The notes beneath the pieces are model-generated. The model searched no databases. It saw only the letters and a list, made by a program, of their open reading frames with translations, and was not told the origin of the DNA. A program made the position numbers and the translations under genes. From the NCBI RefSeq assembly GCF_003002875.1, contig NZ_PVTH01000013.1, positions 38,014 to 102,013 on the forward strand: DNA of 64,000 bases, written 5' to 3'. This DNA is from Arcticibacter pallidicorallinus. GTDB lineage: Bacteria > Bacteroidota > Bacteroidia > Sphingobacteriales > Sphingobacteriaceae. Shown in pieces: positions 14,673 to 23,884 of the stretch (positions within the stretch are counted from its first letter, which is position 1; every line of letters begins with the position of its first letter).

Positions 14673-16493
14673 CTATAAAACAGCCTTATTAATTGCCTGA
14701 TAAATGGCGTCCTGAATCTTTGGTCTTACCCGCAGGCTGCTGAGCTTGTTTGCAGGCTGCTCATAAAGCCGGTTTGACAGAAATATATAGATGAGCTTAC
14801 TCTTCGGATCTACCCATACACACGTTCCGGTAAAACCGGTATGTCCATAGGTTTGAGGAGATGCGAGTTCTGAAGGGTATCTGTTTACCGGATCCGGATC
14901 CCAGCGGTCAAATCCAAGCCCCCTTCTACTAACATTGCTCTGTCTGCTGGTGAACATATCAATAGTTGAAGGCTGAAAGTACTGCTTGCCGCCGTAGATC
15001 CCCCCGTTCAACATCATCTGGAACAGTATCGCGAGGTCGTTTGCTGAGGAAAACAGCCCGGCATGTCCGGCAACTCCGCCAGCAAGTGCGGCCCCCTGAT
15101 CATGGACATATCCCTCAATGAGGGTCTTTCTGAAATAAGTATCTTTCTCTGTAGGAACAATTTCCGACTTGTCGAAGCGCAGGCGGGGGGCGAAGCCAGC
15201 ATATTTCATGCCCAGTGGTTTATAAAATTCGTTTTGCACGTACTGATCCATGGGTTCGGATGCTTGTCGTTCAATAATTTCTTTCATAAAGTACATGCTC
15301 AGATCACTATATACGTACTTGCCTGGAGTACGTAATCCGCTGTTGAGCATTTTTGGCAACATGACATCATTGTAGTAATCGCGTTTTATATAGTAGTTGT
15401 CGGCTACTTTAATCGGGAACACATCGGAAGAATCGCGACTGAACTCCCCCGGCTTAAGCGAATTATGAAATGGAATGTAAGATACCAGGCCTGCCTGATG
15501 AAGCATCAGGTCGCGAACGGGAATAGATTTTTTGTTGGTTTCCCTGGCAAGAGGCAGATAGTAGCCCATAGCAGAGTCAAGACTCAGCTTGTTTTGTTCG
15601 TAAAGGCGCATGGAAGCGATGGTTGTTGCAGCGATCTTGGATACAGAAGCCAGGTCAAAGATGTCATTCACACGCGTTTCCCTTTTTTTCTCGTAAGTGT
15701 GGGATCCATAAGCCTTGTCGAATATAACCCTGCCATCCTTCACTACCATTACAACAGCACCCGGTGTAACGCGCTGAGCAATAGCTGATCTTACTATATT
15801 GTCTATTGGTCGCTCCAAGTCGCCGGAGTTGATTCCCAGTTCCTCAGGTACAGTGTAGGAAAGTCTGATGGTTGCGGTATGAAACCCGTCACCTGCCTTG
15901 AACTTCGGTGAAACGGTGGCGGGCAGCTTAGAGCTGGCCGCGGTTCCGCCAAATATAAGTTGTGCGGTAAAGCTTGCAGAGGACGGCGAATCCGAAGCCG
16001 ACCATATCACGGGTGATTTCAGACTATCGAGATGTGCGAGAGTACTGGCAGTGCTATAAAGCACAACAATGAGCTGCTTGCTACGCTCCATATCTTGAAG
16101 GAATCTCAGGGTACTTTCCCTGTAGATAGCTTGTTGACTGACCTGAACGATAACCGCGTTATAGAGTTTCAGATCTGCACTCAGTGAATTAAGATTTGGC
16201 TGGGATGAATAGGCCTCTGCAGAAAAACGGTCGACAGTTGTGTATTTATTCGCTATACTGTCAAACATTGTCGCGTTCTCTGATCCAATATTCACACTCG
16301 CAAAGCGTTTCTTATCGAGATCGATAACAGGGACAAAGGAAGAGTCATTTTGTAATAAAACAGTTGATTGACGGCTTGCTCTCATTTGTTCCAGCCAGGT
16401 CAGCGATGGATTATGACAGGAAGATGCAAAGGAGCTTACGGTGATTAGCAGGGACAGGATAGATATAGAGGAATATATACAGTACTTGAACAT
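14673..16493 (-). CDS. serine hydrolase (beta-lactamase/PBP-like) with N-terminal GH3 C-domain-like region
   Basis: A 606-residue exported protein with an N-terminal signal (about 1-24). A possible lipid-attachment cysteine lies in ASSC near residue 26. Residues about 40-200 look like the C-terminal domain of family 3 glycosidases: TVLLQNDSSFVPV, then VIVQVSQQ and the closing AQLIFGGTAASSKLPATVS. The beta-lactamase domain has the S-x-x-K nucleophile pair at S283/K286 (LASVSK), YSD as the YxN-like element, and HTGFTG as the KTG-like element. Larger Bacteroidota homologues carry a complete GH3 enzyme in front; here the GH3 catalytic barrel is absent. It is probably a peptidoglycan peptidase or esterase. 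Confidence 0.85.
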   Translation of the reverse strand: MFKYCIYSSISILSLLITVSSFASSCHNPSLTWLEQMRASRQSTVLLQNDSSFVPVIDLDKKRFASVNIGSENATMFDSIANKYTTVDRFSAEAYSSQPNLNSLSADLKLYNAVIVQVSQQAIYRESTLRFLQDMERSKQLIVVLYSTASTLAHLDSLKSPVIWSASDSPSSASFTAQLIFGGTAASSKLPATVSPKFKAGDGFHTATIRLSYTVPEELGINSGDLERPIDNIVRSAIAQRVTPGAVVMVVKDGRVIFDKAYGSHTYEKKRETRVNDIFDLASVSKIAATTIASMRLYEQNKLSLDSAMGYYLPLARETNKKSIPVRDLMLHQAGLVSYIPFHNSLKPGEFSRDSSDVFPIKVADNYYIKRDYYNDVMLPKMLNSGLRTPGKYVYSDLSMYFMKEIIERQASEPMDQYVQNEFYKPLGMKYAGFAPRLRFDKSEIVPTEKDTYFRKTLIEGYVHDQGAALAGGVAGHAGLFSSANDLAILFQMMLNGGIYGGKQYFQPSTIDMFTSRQSNVSRRGLGFDRWDPDPVNRYPSELASPQTYGHTGFTGTCVWVDPKSKLIYIFLSNRLYEQPANKLSSLRVRPKIQDAIYQAINKAVL

Positions 16494-16550
16494 ATGAAAA
16501 TGGATAGATTATGACTTAAACGAAATTTTAAGAAATAATTGTCTTTAAAA

Positions 16551-16576
16551 AAAGAAAGCCCGGGGGATTCCCGGGC
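16551..16576 (-). terminator. rho-independent terminator upstream of the serine hydrolase gene
   Basis: On the minus strand GCCCGGG AATCC CCCGGGC is followed by TTTCTTTTTTTT. It lies 65-83 bp upstream of the hydrolase ATG, so it either ends a short separate transcript or acts as an attenuator in the hydrolase leader. Confidence 0.75.
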
Positions 16577-16580
16577 CTGG

Positions 16581-16646
16581 TTAGTTTGAGTGTTTTTCCC
16601 ATCTCAAAGACAGCTCGGCTTCTGGCCAGCTTACGAGGCAAGCCAT
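16581..16646 (-). CDS. candidate 21-residue micro-ORF before the terminator
   Basis: The 334-bp gap 16494-16827 contains a short frame on the minus strand: ATG at 16646, TAA at 16583-16581, encoding MACLVSWPEAELSLRWEKHSN. The stop codon sits 4 nt before the GC-rich terminator stem. It has no signal sequence. This arrangement (short ORF, strong terminator, then a gene) could be a leader peptide, or a small RNA with an accidental frame. No convincing TAnnTTTG box is found upstream. Evidence is positional only. Confidence 0.3.
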   Translation of the reverse strand: MACLVSWPEAELSLRWEKHSN

Positions 16647-16807
16647 TTAATGAAATTTAAAGCTGAGTGGTTAACTAAATATTAGTTGTTGATTAAGAGT
16701 TTGTAAACATGAAAGTCCGAAAAATAAATGAACAATACAAATATTACTTAACATTTTGTAAAATGACCGATACGAAGATGAGCAGGATGATGCTGGTTTA
16801 TTTTGAT

Positions 16808-16815
16808 TATTTTTG
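16808..16815 (+). promoter_or_regulatory. -7 box of mutL
   Basis: TATTTTTG ends 12 nt before the ATG at 16828. It contains the TTG codon that would start the longest frame (16813), which argues that the real start is the ATG. Confidence 0.5.
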
Positions 16816-16827
16816 CGATTAGAAATT

Positions 16828-18678
16828 ATGTCTGATATTATACAGCTTTTACCAGATTCCGTTGCCAATCAAATAGCCGCGGGCGAGGTAGTACAGAGAC
16901 CTTCTTCGGCAGTCAAGGAACTTGTTGAAAATTCGATAGATGCGGGTGCCGGAAAAATCCAGTTGATCATTAAGGATGCGGGCAAATCCCTCATTCAGGT
17001 TATTGATGATGGATGCGGCATGAGTATTACAGATGCCCGGATGTGCTTTGAGCGCCATGCGACCTCAAAGATCCGCAAGGCAGGGGATCTCTTCGCCATT
17101 CGTACTATGGGCTTTCGGGGCGAGGCCATGGCGTCTATTGCTGCGATTGCACAGGTTGAGCTGAAGACACGCCGTCATGAGGACGAACTGGGAACACACA
17201 TCTGCATCGAGGGGTCAGAAATCGTGAAACAGGAGCCTGTATCCTGCAGTGCGGGTAGCAGCATCAGCATAAAAAACCTTTTCTTTAATACACCGGCCAG
17301 ACGCAATTTCCTGAAGGGGAATCCTGTGGAACTGCGCCATATCATAGATGAATTCCAGCGTATCGCTCTGGCTCATCCTGAAATACATTTTACCTTTCAT
17401 CATGATGGTAACGAAATGTTTCATCTGCCGAAGGCTAGTCTTAAACAGCGGATTGTTCATCTGTTCGGAAATGCCTACAACCAGAAGCTTGTTCCGATCG
17501 AAGAAGATACAAGCATCATTGTGGTTAAAGGCTTTATCGGGAAGCCTGAATTTGCGCGCAAAACGAGAGGCGAGCAGTTTTTCTTTGTAAACAAGCGTTT
17601 TATAAAGGACCCCTACCTGAATCACGCGGTGGTGACAGCCTATGAGGAGCTACTGCCTGAAGATAGCTTTCCGCTTTACGTCCTGTTTATCGACATCGAC
17701 CCCGCTAAGATTGATATCAATGTACATCCGACGAAAACAGAAATCAAATACCAGGACGAAAAGGCTTTATATGCCATCATCAGGTCTGCGGTTAAGCGTT
17801 CGCTGGGGCAATACAATATCACTCCAACGCTCGACTTTGATCAGGAGACCGGCTTTAGCCACATGATCACACAGAAGGCTCCGGAAGAAATTGTGCCTCC
17901 ACAGATCACTTTCAATCCGGATTTCAATCCTTTCCAGTCTGATAAAAAAAGCGCAAGGTCGTCCTCATACTCGCGCAACTTTGGAGAAGATCAGGGCGAG
18001 GTGAGCAAAAACTGGGGCTCTCTGTACGAAATTGTTGATGAAGCAAGGGACAGGCAGCAACAGACTATTCTGGAGATTGAGGATGCCGAGGCTGCCCAGA
18101 TAAAAAAAGAAGGTCGTCATTTCTTTCAGCTTCACAGCAGATTGATTATCTCCCCTATTAAATCGGGCTTTATGCTGATCGACCAGCAGGCTGCGCATGA
18201 GCGGATTCTTTACGAGCGATTCCTGCATCAGCTGGAAAACCGCCAGGGTGCCTGTCAGCAAAGCCTGTTTCCGCAAACTGTTACGCTTAACGCGGCGGAT
18301 TTTGAACTGGTAAAAGAGCTTTTGCCGGATATACAGTCCTTAGGTTTTCAGATCCGCGAGTTTGGTAAGAACACTGTCATTGTGGAGGGAATTCCTGCCG
18401 ACATCAGCGCAAATGTGAGCGAAGTGGAAATGCTTGAGCACCTGATCGAAGGATTTAAAAACAATTTAACCCTACTGCGTTTGGATAAACGGGACAATCT
18501 CGCGAGAACACTCGCACGGAACGCAGCCTTAAAAGCAGGCACCCGCTTATCTCAGGAAGAAATGAACAACCTGATCGATCAGCTGTTTGCTTGTGAAAGA
18601 CCTAACTCTTCTCTGACGGGTAAACCGGTAATCATTAAATACTCCATTGAGGAGCTTTTACAGAAATTTGAAAAATAG
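16828..18678 (+). CDS. mutL: DNA mismatch repair protein MutL
   Basis: MutL (616 residues from the ATG at 16828) links MutS mismatch recognition to strand incision. The GHKL ATPase motifs are QIAAGEVVQRPSSAVKELVENSIDAGA (motif I, quoted from overlapping short runs), DDGCGM, and TMGFRGEAMASIA. A flexible linker follows, then the C-terminal dimerisation domain. The endonuclease motif DQHA(X)2E(X)4E appears as DQQAAHERILYE: the histidine is replaced by glutamine but the acidic residues remain. This suggests a latent nicking endonuclease as in non-methyl-directed systems. It is the first gene of a compact + operon. Confidence 0.97.
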   Translation: MSDIIQLLPDSVANQIAAGEVVQRPSSAVKELVENSIDAGAGKIQLIIKDAGKSLIQVIDDGCGMSITDARMCFERHATSKIRKAGDLFAIRTMGFRGEAMASIAAIAQVELKTRRHEDELGTHICIEGSEIVKQEPVSCSAGSSISIKNLFFNTPARRNFLKGNPVELRHIIDEFQRIALAHPEIHFTFHHDGNEMFHLPKASLKQRIVHLFGNAYNQKLVPIEEDTSIIVVKGFIGKPEFARKTRGEQFFFVNKRFIKDPYLNHAVVTAYEELLPEDSFPLYVLFIDIDPAKIDINVHPTKTEIKYQDEKALYAIIRSAVKRSLGQYNITPTLDFDQETGFSHMITQKAPEEIVPPQITFNPDFNPFQSDKKSARSSSYSRNFGEDQGEVSKNWGSLYEIVDEARDRQQQTILEIEDAEAAQIKKEGRHFFQLHSRLIISPIKSGFMLIDQQAAHERILYERFLHQLENRQGACQQSLFPQTVTLNAADFELVKELLPDIQSLGFQIREFGKNTVIVEGIPADISANVSEVEMLEHLIEGFKNNLTLLRLDKRDNLARTLARNAALKAGTRLSQEEMNNLIDQLFACERPNSSLTGKPVIIKYSIEELLQKFEK

Positions 18679-18699
18679 AACCTTACTTCAAGGAAACGA

Positions 18700-19422
18700 A
18701 TGAATAGTTACAGACAGTCACCTTTTTCCAATATTTCACCGGTAGTTAAAAACCTGCTGATTATTAACGCTATCTTCTATCTGGCTACCATGCTGTTTAT
18801 GAAGAATGGACAGTCGCAGCTTATTCCACTATTTGGTGTCTTTTACTTCGACTCTGAATTATTCAGGGCCTGGCAACCCGTAACCTATATGTTTATGCAT
18901 AGCGACCAGTCTTTCATGCATATCATGTTTAATATGTTTGCCTTATATAGCTTTGGATCTGCTTTGGAATATATTATGGGTTCAAAGCGGTTTTTGAACT
19001 TTTATCTCATCACGGGAATCGGCGCCCTGGCGCTGCAAATGATCATTCAAGCTATTGAAGTTCACTCTGTTGTGGGCAGCATTACGGCAGATATCCGGTC
19101 GTTTCCGTTTCAAAGTCAGGAAGACCTGAATAAAGTGGCATCAATATACCTGACACCAATGGTGGGTGCTTCGGGAGCTATTTTTGGCTTGCTTGTGGCA
19201 TTCGGGCTGTTATTCCCTAATGCAGAATTATTTTTATTATTTATTCCCGTTCCGGTAAAAGCTAAGTATATTATTCCCGTTTATGTCGTTATAGAATTAT
19301 TCCTGGGTGTGGGGCAATTTTCGGGCGACTCTGTCGCGCACTTTGCACACCTGGGTGGAGCGTTATTTGGTTTTATCTTAATAAAATATTGGAGGATTCA
19401 CCGTCCCGGAGGTTTTATATGA
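18700..19422 (+). CDS. rhomboid family intramembrane serine protease (first copy)
   Basis: A 240-residue polytopic membrane protein. The rhomboid core shows WQPVTYMFMHSD with FMHIMFNMFALYSFG (the HxxxN region of TM2), the nucleophile in MVGASGAIFGLLVAFG (GASG) and the catalytic histidine in SVAHFAHLGGALFGFIL. About six hydrophobic helices are visible. Residues 120-145 hold an extra loop (HSVVGSITADIRSF) between core helices. Its stop overlaps the start of the second rhomboid (ATGA). It follows mutL by 21 bp, so it is in the same operon. Substrates are unknown. Confidence 0.9.
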   Translation: MNSYRQSPFSNISPVVKNLLIINAIFYLATMLFMKNGQSQLIPLFGVFYFDSELFRAWQPVTYMFMHSDQSFMHIMFNMFALYSFGSALEYIMGSKRFLNFYLITGIGALALQMIIQAIEVHSVVGSITADIRSFPFQSQEDLNKVASIYLTPMVGASGAIFGLLVAFGLLFPNAELFLLFIPVPVKAKYIIPVYVVIELFLGVGQFSGDSVAHFAHLGGALFGFILIKYWRIHRPGGFI

Positions 19423-20273
19423 AAAGATCGGCTGTCAGCGAATTATGGTATAAGGTGGCTCAATCAGGAAGCCGCATGAACTTATTTATCGGAATAAACA
19501 CCGCGATCTTTGTCATCGTTGGCTTCATCTCTGTAGCTGAATGGTTATTCACGCGCAACACGGCAACAGCAAATCTTATAAAAGAATATATTTCGATGCC
19601 CGCCTACCTCCCGGAGCTTTTGTACAAGTTCTGGACGCCGTTGACCTATATGTTCGGTCATTCGGGGTTTTTCCATTTTATATTTAATATGCTATGGCTG
19701 TACTGGTTTGGTCAGATCTTCGAAGACTTTCTGAGTGCCAGGCAGCTCACATTTACATATTTGAGCGGAGGTCTGGCTGGTGCTATCCTCTTTATCGCCT
19801 TCTATAACATATTCCCGGCCTTTTCGGATATTCTGCCAGTGGCAACTTTGATCGGCGCTTCTGCAAGTGTGATGGCGGTCGTTGTAGCTACTGCTACGCT
19901 TTTACCAGACTATAGCATCCGCCTGCTTCTGTTTGGGAACGTAAAGCTGAAGTTTCTGGTTATCGCGTTCATTGTAATCGATATTATCGGTATTGCAGAG
20001 CTGAACGCAGGTGGGAGCATTGCACATCTGGGTGGAGCGTTAATGGGCTTTATTTTCATTAAGCAGCTTCAGAACGGAAACGACTGGAGTAAGATCTTTG
20101 CCAGGAAGAAAAAGCTAAAGGTTGCTGCCACTAACTACAGTCACAAGGTTCCTGCCGGTCTCCCCGACCAGGAAGTGATCGACCAGATACTGGATAAAAT
20201 ATCAAGATCCGGATATGACAGCCTGAGCCGCAAAGAGAAAGAAGAACTATTCAAAGCGAGCAATAAGGAATGA
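19419..20273 (+). CDS. rhomboid family intramembrane serine protease (second copy)
   Basis: I place the start at ATG 19419, overlapping the previous stop (ATGA) with GGAGG 4-9 nt upstream; the longer frame begins at a TTG inside the first rhomboid. The product has 284 residues. It has KFWTPLTYMFGHSGFFHFIFNMLWLYWFG, the nucleophile serine in LIGASASVMAVV (GASA rather than GASG) and histidine in GGSIAHLGGALMGFIF. A soluble tail of about 70 residues rich in Lys/Glu ends in SRKEKEELFKASNKE. Two adjacent, coupled paralogues suggest tandem duplication followed by divergence. Its stop overlaps the next gene by ATGA. Confidence 0.9.
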   Translation: MKRSAVSELWYKVAQSGSRMNLFIGINTAIFVIVGFISVAEWLFTRNTATANLIKEYISMPAYLPELLYKFWTPLTYMFGHSGFFHFIFNMLWLYWFGQIFEDFLSARQLTFTYLSGGLAGAILFIAFYNIFPAFSDILPVATLIGASASVMAVVVATATLLPDYSIRLLLFGNVKLKFLVIAFIVIDIIGIAELNAGGSIAHLGGALMGFIFIKQLQNGNDWSKIFARKKKLKVAATNYSHKVPAGLPDQEVIDQILDKISRSGYDSLSRKEKEELFKASNKE

Positions 20274-21397
20274 GGCGTAAGAAAAGGGTGAAAAGCTTGG
20301 GGTTTGCAAGAAGGTCAATGCTGTTCATAAACATCGCATTTGTGGTCCTTATGCTCCTCAGTTATCTCTCATCGGTTGTGAATCCAACACATGTCTGGCC
20401 GATGGCATTCTTCGGACTTGCCTATCCGTTTCTCCTGTTTATACATGTGCTGTTTATCGCCTTCTGGATTCTTAGCAGGCCTGTCTTCGCACTTATTTCT
20501 TTGGCGACCATACTCTTGGGCTGGAAATTTTTGACGCTGACGATCGGCTTTCGTGAGTCGCAAGCTATAGAAGTACCCAAATCATCCAAGGACATGATCA
20601 GGATAATGACCTGGAATGTTCATGAGTTTAAGCCATTCGGCAGCAAGGCAGACAAGCCGGTAAGGGATCAAATGCTGGAAATCATCAGGAATGAGCAGCC
20701 AGACATTCTCTGTATGCAGGAATACTATTCCAAGCGTCGGGGCGAGTCGAATATCAAAAAAATGATCACCGAAATCATGGCTGCGGAGCACTATCATGTG
20801 CGCGAGGATTTCGGAAACCCCTGGGAATTGAAGGGTATGGTCATATTTTCGAAGATTCCGTTCACGGACACCGGATCGGTCGTTTTCCCGAACTCACCTG
20901 GAAGTAATGAAACGATATATGCAGACTTTGAATACGATAAAAAGAAGTTCAGAGTCTATAATGTTCATTTACAATCTATCAACTTTAAGCCGGAAGACTA
21001 TAAATATATTAAGACGGTTAAAGAAGAAATCAATACCGATGTTCAATCATCAAGACGCATTGGGAGCAGGCTAAAACGCGCTTTCATCAAAAGAAGTGAA
21101 CAGGTTAACTACCTTTCTAAACATATAAAAGCTTATCCGGGGCCGGTAATTATAGCCGGCGACTTCAATGACACCCCTGCGTCCTTTGCGGTAAATAAGC
21201 TATCTTCGGGCATGAGGAACGCGTTCCGAGAGAAAGGAAGTGGCTTTGGGATTACTTATAATGGCGAATTTCCGAACTTCCAGATTGACTATATTTTAGC
21301 TTCTAAAGATTTCGAAGTAAAAAGCTACCTTACTGTCAATAAAAAACTTTCGGATCATTATCCTGTTAGAAGCGATTTAGAATTCCGGACTCCATAG
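20270..21397 (+). CDS. endonuclease/exonuclease/phosphatase (EEP) family membrane protein
   Basis: A 375-residue protein with three N-terminal hydrophobic segments (about 15-100) followed by an EEP-fold domain. Motifs: IMTWNVHEFKPFG, DILCMQEYY, VIIAGDFNDTPAS, FQIDYILASKDF and the terminal SDHYPVRSDL with the catalytic Asp-His pair. Relatives include DNase I-like nucleases, sphingomyelinases and phosphatases; the substrate cannot be told from sequence. The membrane segments place the active domain on one face of the inner membrane, probably the periplasm. It is the last gene of the mutL operon, joined to the second rhomboid by an ATGA overlap. Confidence 0.85.
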   Translation: MRRKKRVKSLGFARRSMLFINIAFVVLMLLSYLSSVVNPTHVWPMAFFGLAYPFLLFIHVLFIAFWILSRPVFALISLATILLGWKFLTLTIGFRESQAIEVPKSSKDMIRIMTWNVHEFKPFGSKADKPVRDQMLEIIRNEQPDILCMQEYYSKRRGESNIKKMITEIMAAEHYHVREDFGNPWELKGMVIFSKIPFTDTGSVVFPNSPGSNETIYADFEYDKKKFRVYNVHLQSINFKPEDYKYIKTVKEEINTDVQSSRRIGSRLKRAFIKRSEQVNYLSKHIKAYPGPVIIAGDFNDTPASFAVNKLSSGMRNAFREKGSGFGITYNGEFPNFQIDYILASKDFEVKSYLTVNKKLSDHYPVRSDLEFRTP

Positions 21398-21411
21398 AAT
21401 ATACAATTTAT

Positions 21412-21419
21412 TAAGTTTG
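21412..21419 (+). promoter_or_regulatory. -7 box of cysS
   Basis: TAAGTTTG ends 4 nt before the cysS ATG (21424), so transcription would begin at or next to the start codon. Confidence 0.4.
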
Positions 21420-21423
21420 CACA

Positions 21424-22884
21424 ATGACTAACAACCTGGTTGTTTATAATACGTTATCAAGAAAAAAAGAGCCTTTTGAGCCGATAAATGCCCCGTTTGT
21501 GGGAATGTATGTTTGTGGACCTACCGTATACAGCGATGTTCATCTGGGCAATTGCCGGACGTTCGTATCTTTTGATTTAATATACAGGTACCTGACGCAC
21601 CTGAAATATAAAGTGCGTTATGTTAGAAATATAACGGACGCAGGGCACCTCGAAGGTGACCGCGACGAAGGGGACGATAAATTTTCAAAAAAGGCCCGCC
21701 TGGAGCAGATTGAGCCTATGGAAATTGTTCAGCGATACACCATCGGATTTCATGATGTAATGAGGGTGTTCAATACACTACCTCCGAATATCGAGCCTAC
21801 GGCAACCGGTCATATTGCTGAGCAAATCGAAATGGTCAAGGAGATCCTGGCAAACGATTTCGCTTACGAAGTAAACGGCACTGTTTATTTTGATGTGGAG
21901 AAGTATAGTAAAGATCATAATTATACTGTACTGACCAACCGGAACATCGACGAACTCATTGCAAATAGCCGCGATCTGGGAGGTCAGGATGAGAAGAAGG
22001 GAAGACTTGATTTTGCCTTGTGGATCAAAGCGAAGCCAGAACATATCATGCGCTGGCCGTCGCCATGGGGATGGGGCTTTCCGGGATGGCATATTGAATG
22101 CTCCGCAATGAGCAGTAAATATCTTGGTGATTCCTTCGACATTCACGGTGGAGGAATGGATCTTGCTGCAACCCACCACACCAATGAGATCGCGCAGTCT
22201 AAAGCATGCAACCATAAAGAGCCAGCCAAGTACTGGCTTCATACCAATATGCTGACCGTTAACGGCACGCGTATGTCGAAATCGGCTGGAAATGGCTTCT
22301 TACCTCATGAACTCTTCACCGGGAACCATCCTTTGCTTACAAGAGGATTTTCTCCAATGACAGTTAGATTTTTCATGCTTCAGGCTCATTACCGCAGTAC
22401 ACTCGATTTCTCTAATGAAGCACTTGAAGCGTCGGACAAAGGCTTTAAGCGCTTAATGAACGCCTGTGCGCTCCTGCCAAAGCTAAAGGCATCGGATAAG
22501 TCAGACTTTGATATCCAACAGATCATTCATCGCTGCTACGAGGCTATGAATGATGATTTCAACAGCCCTGTGGCAATCGCGGAGCTCTTTGAAGCGGCAA
22601 GGATAATTAACAGCGTACATGACGGAAAGGGTAGCATTACTCAGACCGATCTGGAGGCCCTGAACTCCTTGGTAAATGATTTTATCTATGACGTACTTGG
22701 CTTAAAGGAAGAGACTGCTCAAACGGACGAGATTGGACCGCTTATCGACTTCGTAATCAATTTACGTCTGCAGGCAAGAGCTTCCAAAGACTATGCGACA
22801 TCTGACAGAATCAGAAATGGTCTGCTTGAACTGGGTATTCAGTTAAAAGACAACAAGGAAGGCACATCCTGGAGTAAATTATAA
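21424..22884 (+). CDS. cysS: cysteinyl-tRNA synthetase
   Basis: CysRS (486 residues) charges tRNA-Cys. The class I HIGH-type motif is HLGN in [17 protein letters not shown], with the zinc-binding cysteine in MYVCGPTVY. More zinc ligands are in [15 protein letters not shown] and HTNEIAQS, and the KMSKS motif is [10 protein letters not shown]-terminal helical anticodon domain follows ([21 protein letters not shown]). Length and start ([18 protein letters not shown]) agree with Bacteroidota homologues. It is followed after 50 bp by a secreted SnoaL-like gene. Confidence 0.97.
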   Translation: MTNNLVVYNTLSRKKEPFEPINAPFVGMYVCGPTVYSDVHLGNCRTFVSFDLIYRYLTHLKYKVRYVRNITDAGHLEGDRDEGDDKFSKKARLEQIEPMEIVQRYTIGFHDVMRVFNTLPPNIEPTATGHIAEQIEMVKEILANDFAYEVNGTVYFDVEKYSKDHNYTVLTNRNIDELIANSRDLGGQDEKKGRLDFALWIKAKPEHIMRWPSPWGWGFPGWHIECSAMSSKYLGDSFDIHGGGMDLAATHHTNEIAQSKACNHKEPAKYWLHTNMLTVNGTRMSKSAGNGFLPHELFTGNHPLLTRGFSPMTVRFFMLQAHYRSTLDFSNEALEASDKGFKRLMNACALLPKLKASDKSDFDIQQIIHRCYEAMNDDFNSPVAIAELFEAARIINSVHDGKGSITQTDLEALNSLVNDFIYDVLGLKEETAQTDEIGPLIDFVINLRLQARASKDYATSDRIRNGLLELGIQLKDNKEGTSWSKL

Positions 22885-22934
22885 CAATCTGCGCATATAC
22901 AGGGCTGTACTTAACAACAAAACATCAAAATTTA

Positions 22935-23789
22935 ATGAAATTCGCTTTATCGGTAATCTGCTTTATCACTGTGTGGTCACCCGCATTTTCGCAAACTCCT
23001 GAGGGAGTGCAGCAGCTAATAGCAGCAGAGAATTATTTCAATTTAAAGGTCGAGGAAAAAGGGCTTAAAAAAGCTTTTTTGTCAGTATCTGACGACTATA
23101 CCATTGCATTCAGACCCGGACCTGTTTCGGCGAAGAAGTTCTACAAGGAACAGCCAGACAGCATCGGCCATTTAAAACTTCAGCCTGTACTGGCGAAAAT
23201 ATCCAAGAGTGATGACTGGGGCTTCACTGCAGGACCCTATACTTTCAAGCAGAGTCCATCATCGCCTCAGTCATTCTATGGTACTTACCTGTCTGTATGG
23301 AAGAAGAATAAGCGGGGTATCTGGAGACTGGCTATGGATGCGGGAGTTGCGCACAAAAAGCCAACAACAAAGCTCAAGAACTCTTTCATGACGCCGAGCG
23401 ATAAGGACTACATACATCAGAAGTCGGACAAACGCCTGCAACAGAGAGAAGATATCGTACTTAGCTCTGACAAGCTGATGTCTACCATCATGAAGGCTGA
23501 CAACCGCATTGCACAGACAGAGTTCTTAACAGATGACAGCTGGTTGCTATTCCCGGGATATGAGCCAATGACCGATAAGAAGAGCATTATGGCCTTCTGG
23601 AAGACAAAAGGCTATAAAGCGCTTACCTATCCGGTTAAGGCCGACAGATCTCTAAGCGGTGAGATTGCCTACACGTATGGCAATGCGACAATTCTCGCAA
23701 AAAAGTATAACTACATTCGTGTTTGGGAAGTTCAGCCTTCTCATAAATGGAATGTCATTGCAGAGGTGTTTACGGAAGAGCTGCCGTAA
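22935..23789 (+). CDS. secreted protein with two SnoaL/DUF4440-like domains
   Basis: A 284-residue exported protein (signal peptide MKFALSVICFITVWSPAFSQ). Two NTF2-like halves are suggested by repeated elements: residues 25-145 with LIAAENYFNLKVEEKGLKKAF and WGFTAGPYTF, ending in GIWRLAMDAGV, and residues 165-284 with LMSTIMKADNRIAQ and GEIAYTYGNATI, ending in HKWNVIAEVF. This is the layout of DUF4440 or nuclear-transport-factor-2-like proteins in Bacteroidota. No active site is obvious. A hairpin beyond the stop serves the opposite strand. Confidence 0.75.
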   Translation: MKFALSVICFITVWSPAFSQTPEGVQQLIAAENYFNLKVEEKGLKKAFLSVSDDYTIAFRPGPVSAKKFYKEQPDSIGHLKLQPVLAKISKSDDWGFTAGPYTFKQSPSSPQSFYGTYLSVWKKNKRGIWRLAMDAGVAHKKPTTKLKNSFMTPSDKDYIHQKSDKRLQQREDIVLSSDKLMSTIMKADNRIAQTEFLTDDSWLLFPGYEPMTDKKSIMAFWKTKGYKALTYPVKADRSLSGEIAYTYGNATILAKKYNYIRVWEVQPSHKWNVIAEVFTEELP

Positions 23790-23810
23790 AGTTTGCATCA
23801 CTTGCTACAC

Positions 23811-23841
23811 ATAAAAAAGTCCTGCAGTAAACTGCAGGACT
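23811..23841 (-). terminator. terminator of the alcohol dehydrogenase gene
   Basis: A perfect 11-bp stem AGTCCTGCAGT / ACTGCAGGACT with a 2-nt loop in the + reading. The T-tract (TTTTTT) is on the minus strand, which is the direction of the dehydrogenase gene ending at 23885. Confidence 0.85.
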
Positions 23842-23884
23842 ACACAACACCAAATCCCGGGGATTAAAGGCGGGCAAACTTCAA

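Noticed and set aside
16813..16827. TTG start giving MutL five extra residues
   Set aside because: The TTG lies in the TATTTTTG promoter box and the family starts at the ATG 16828.
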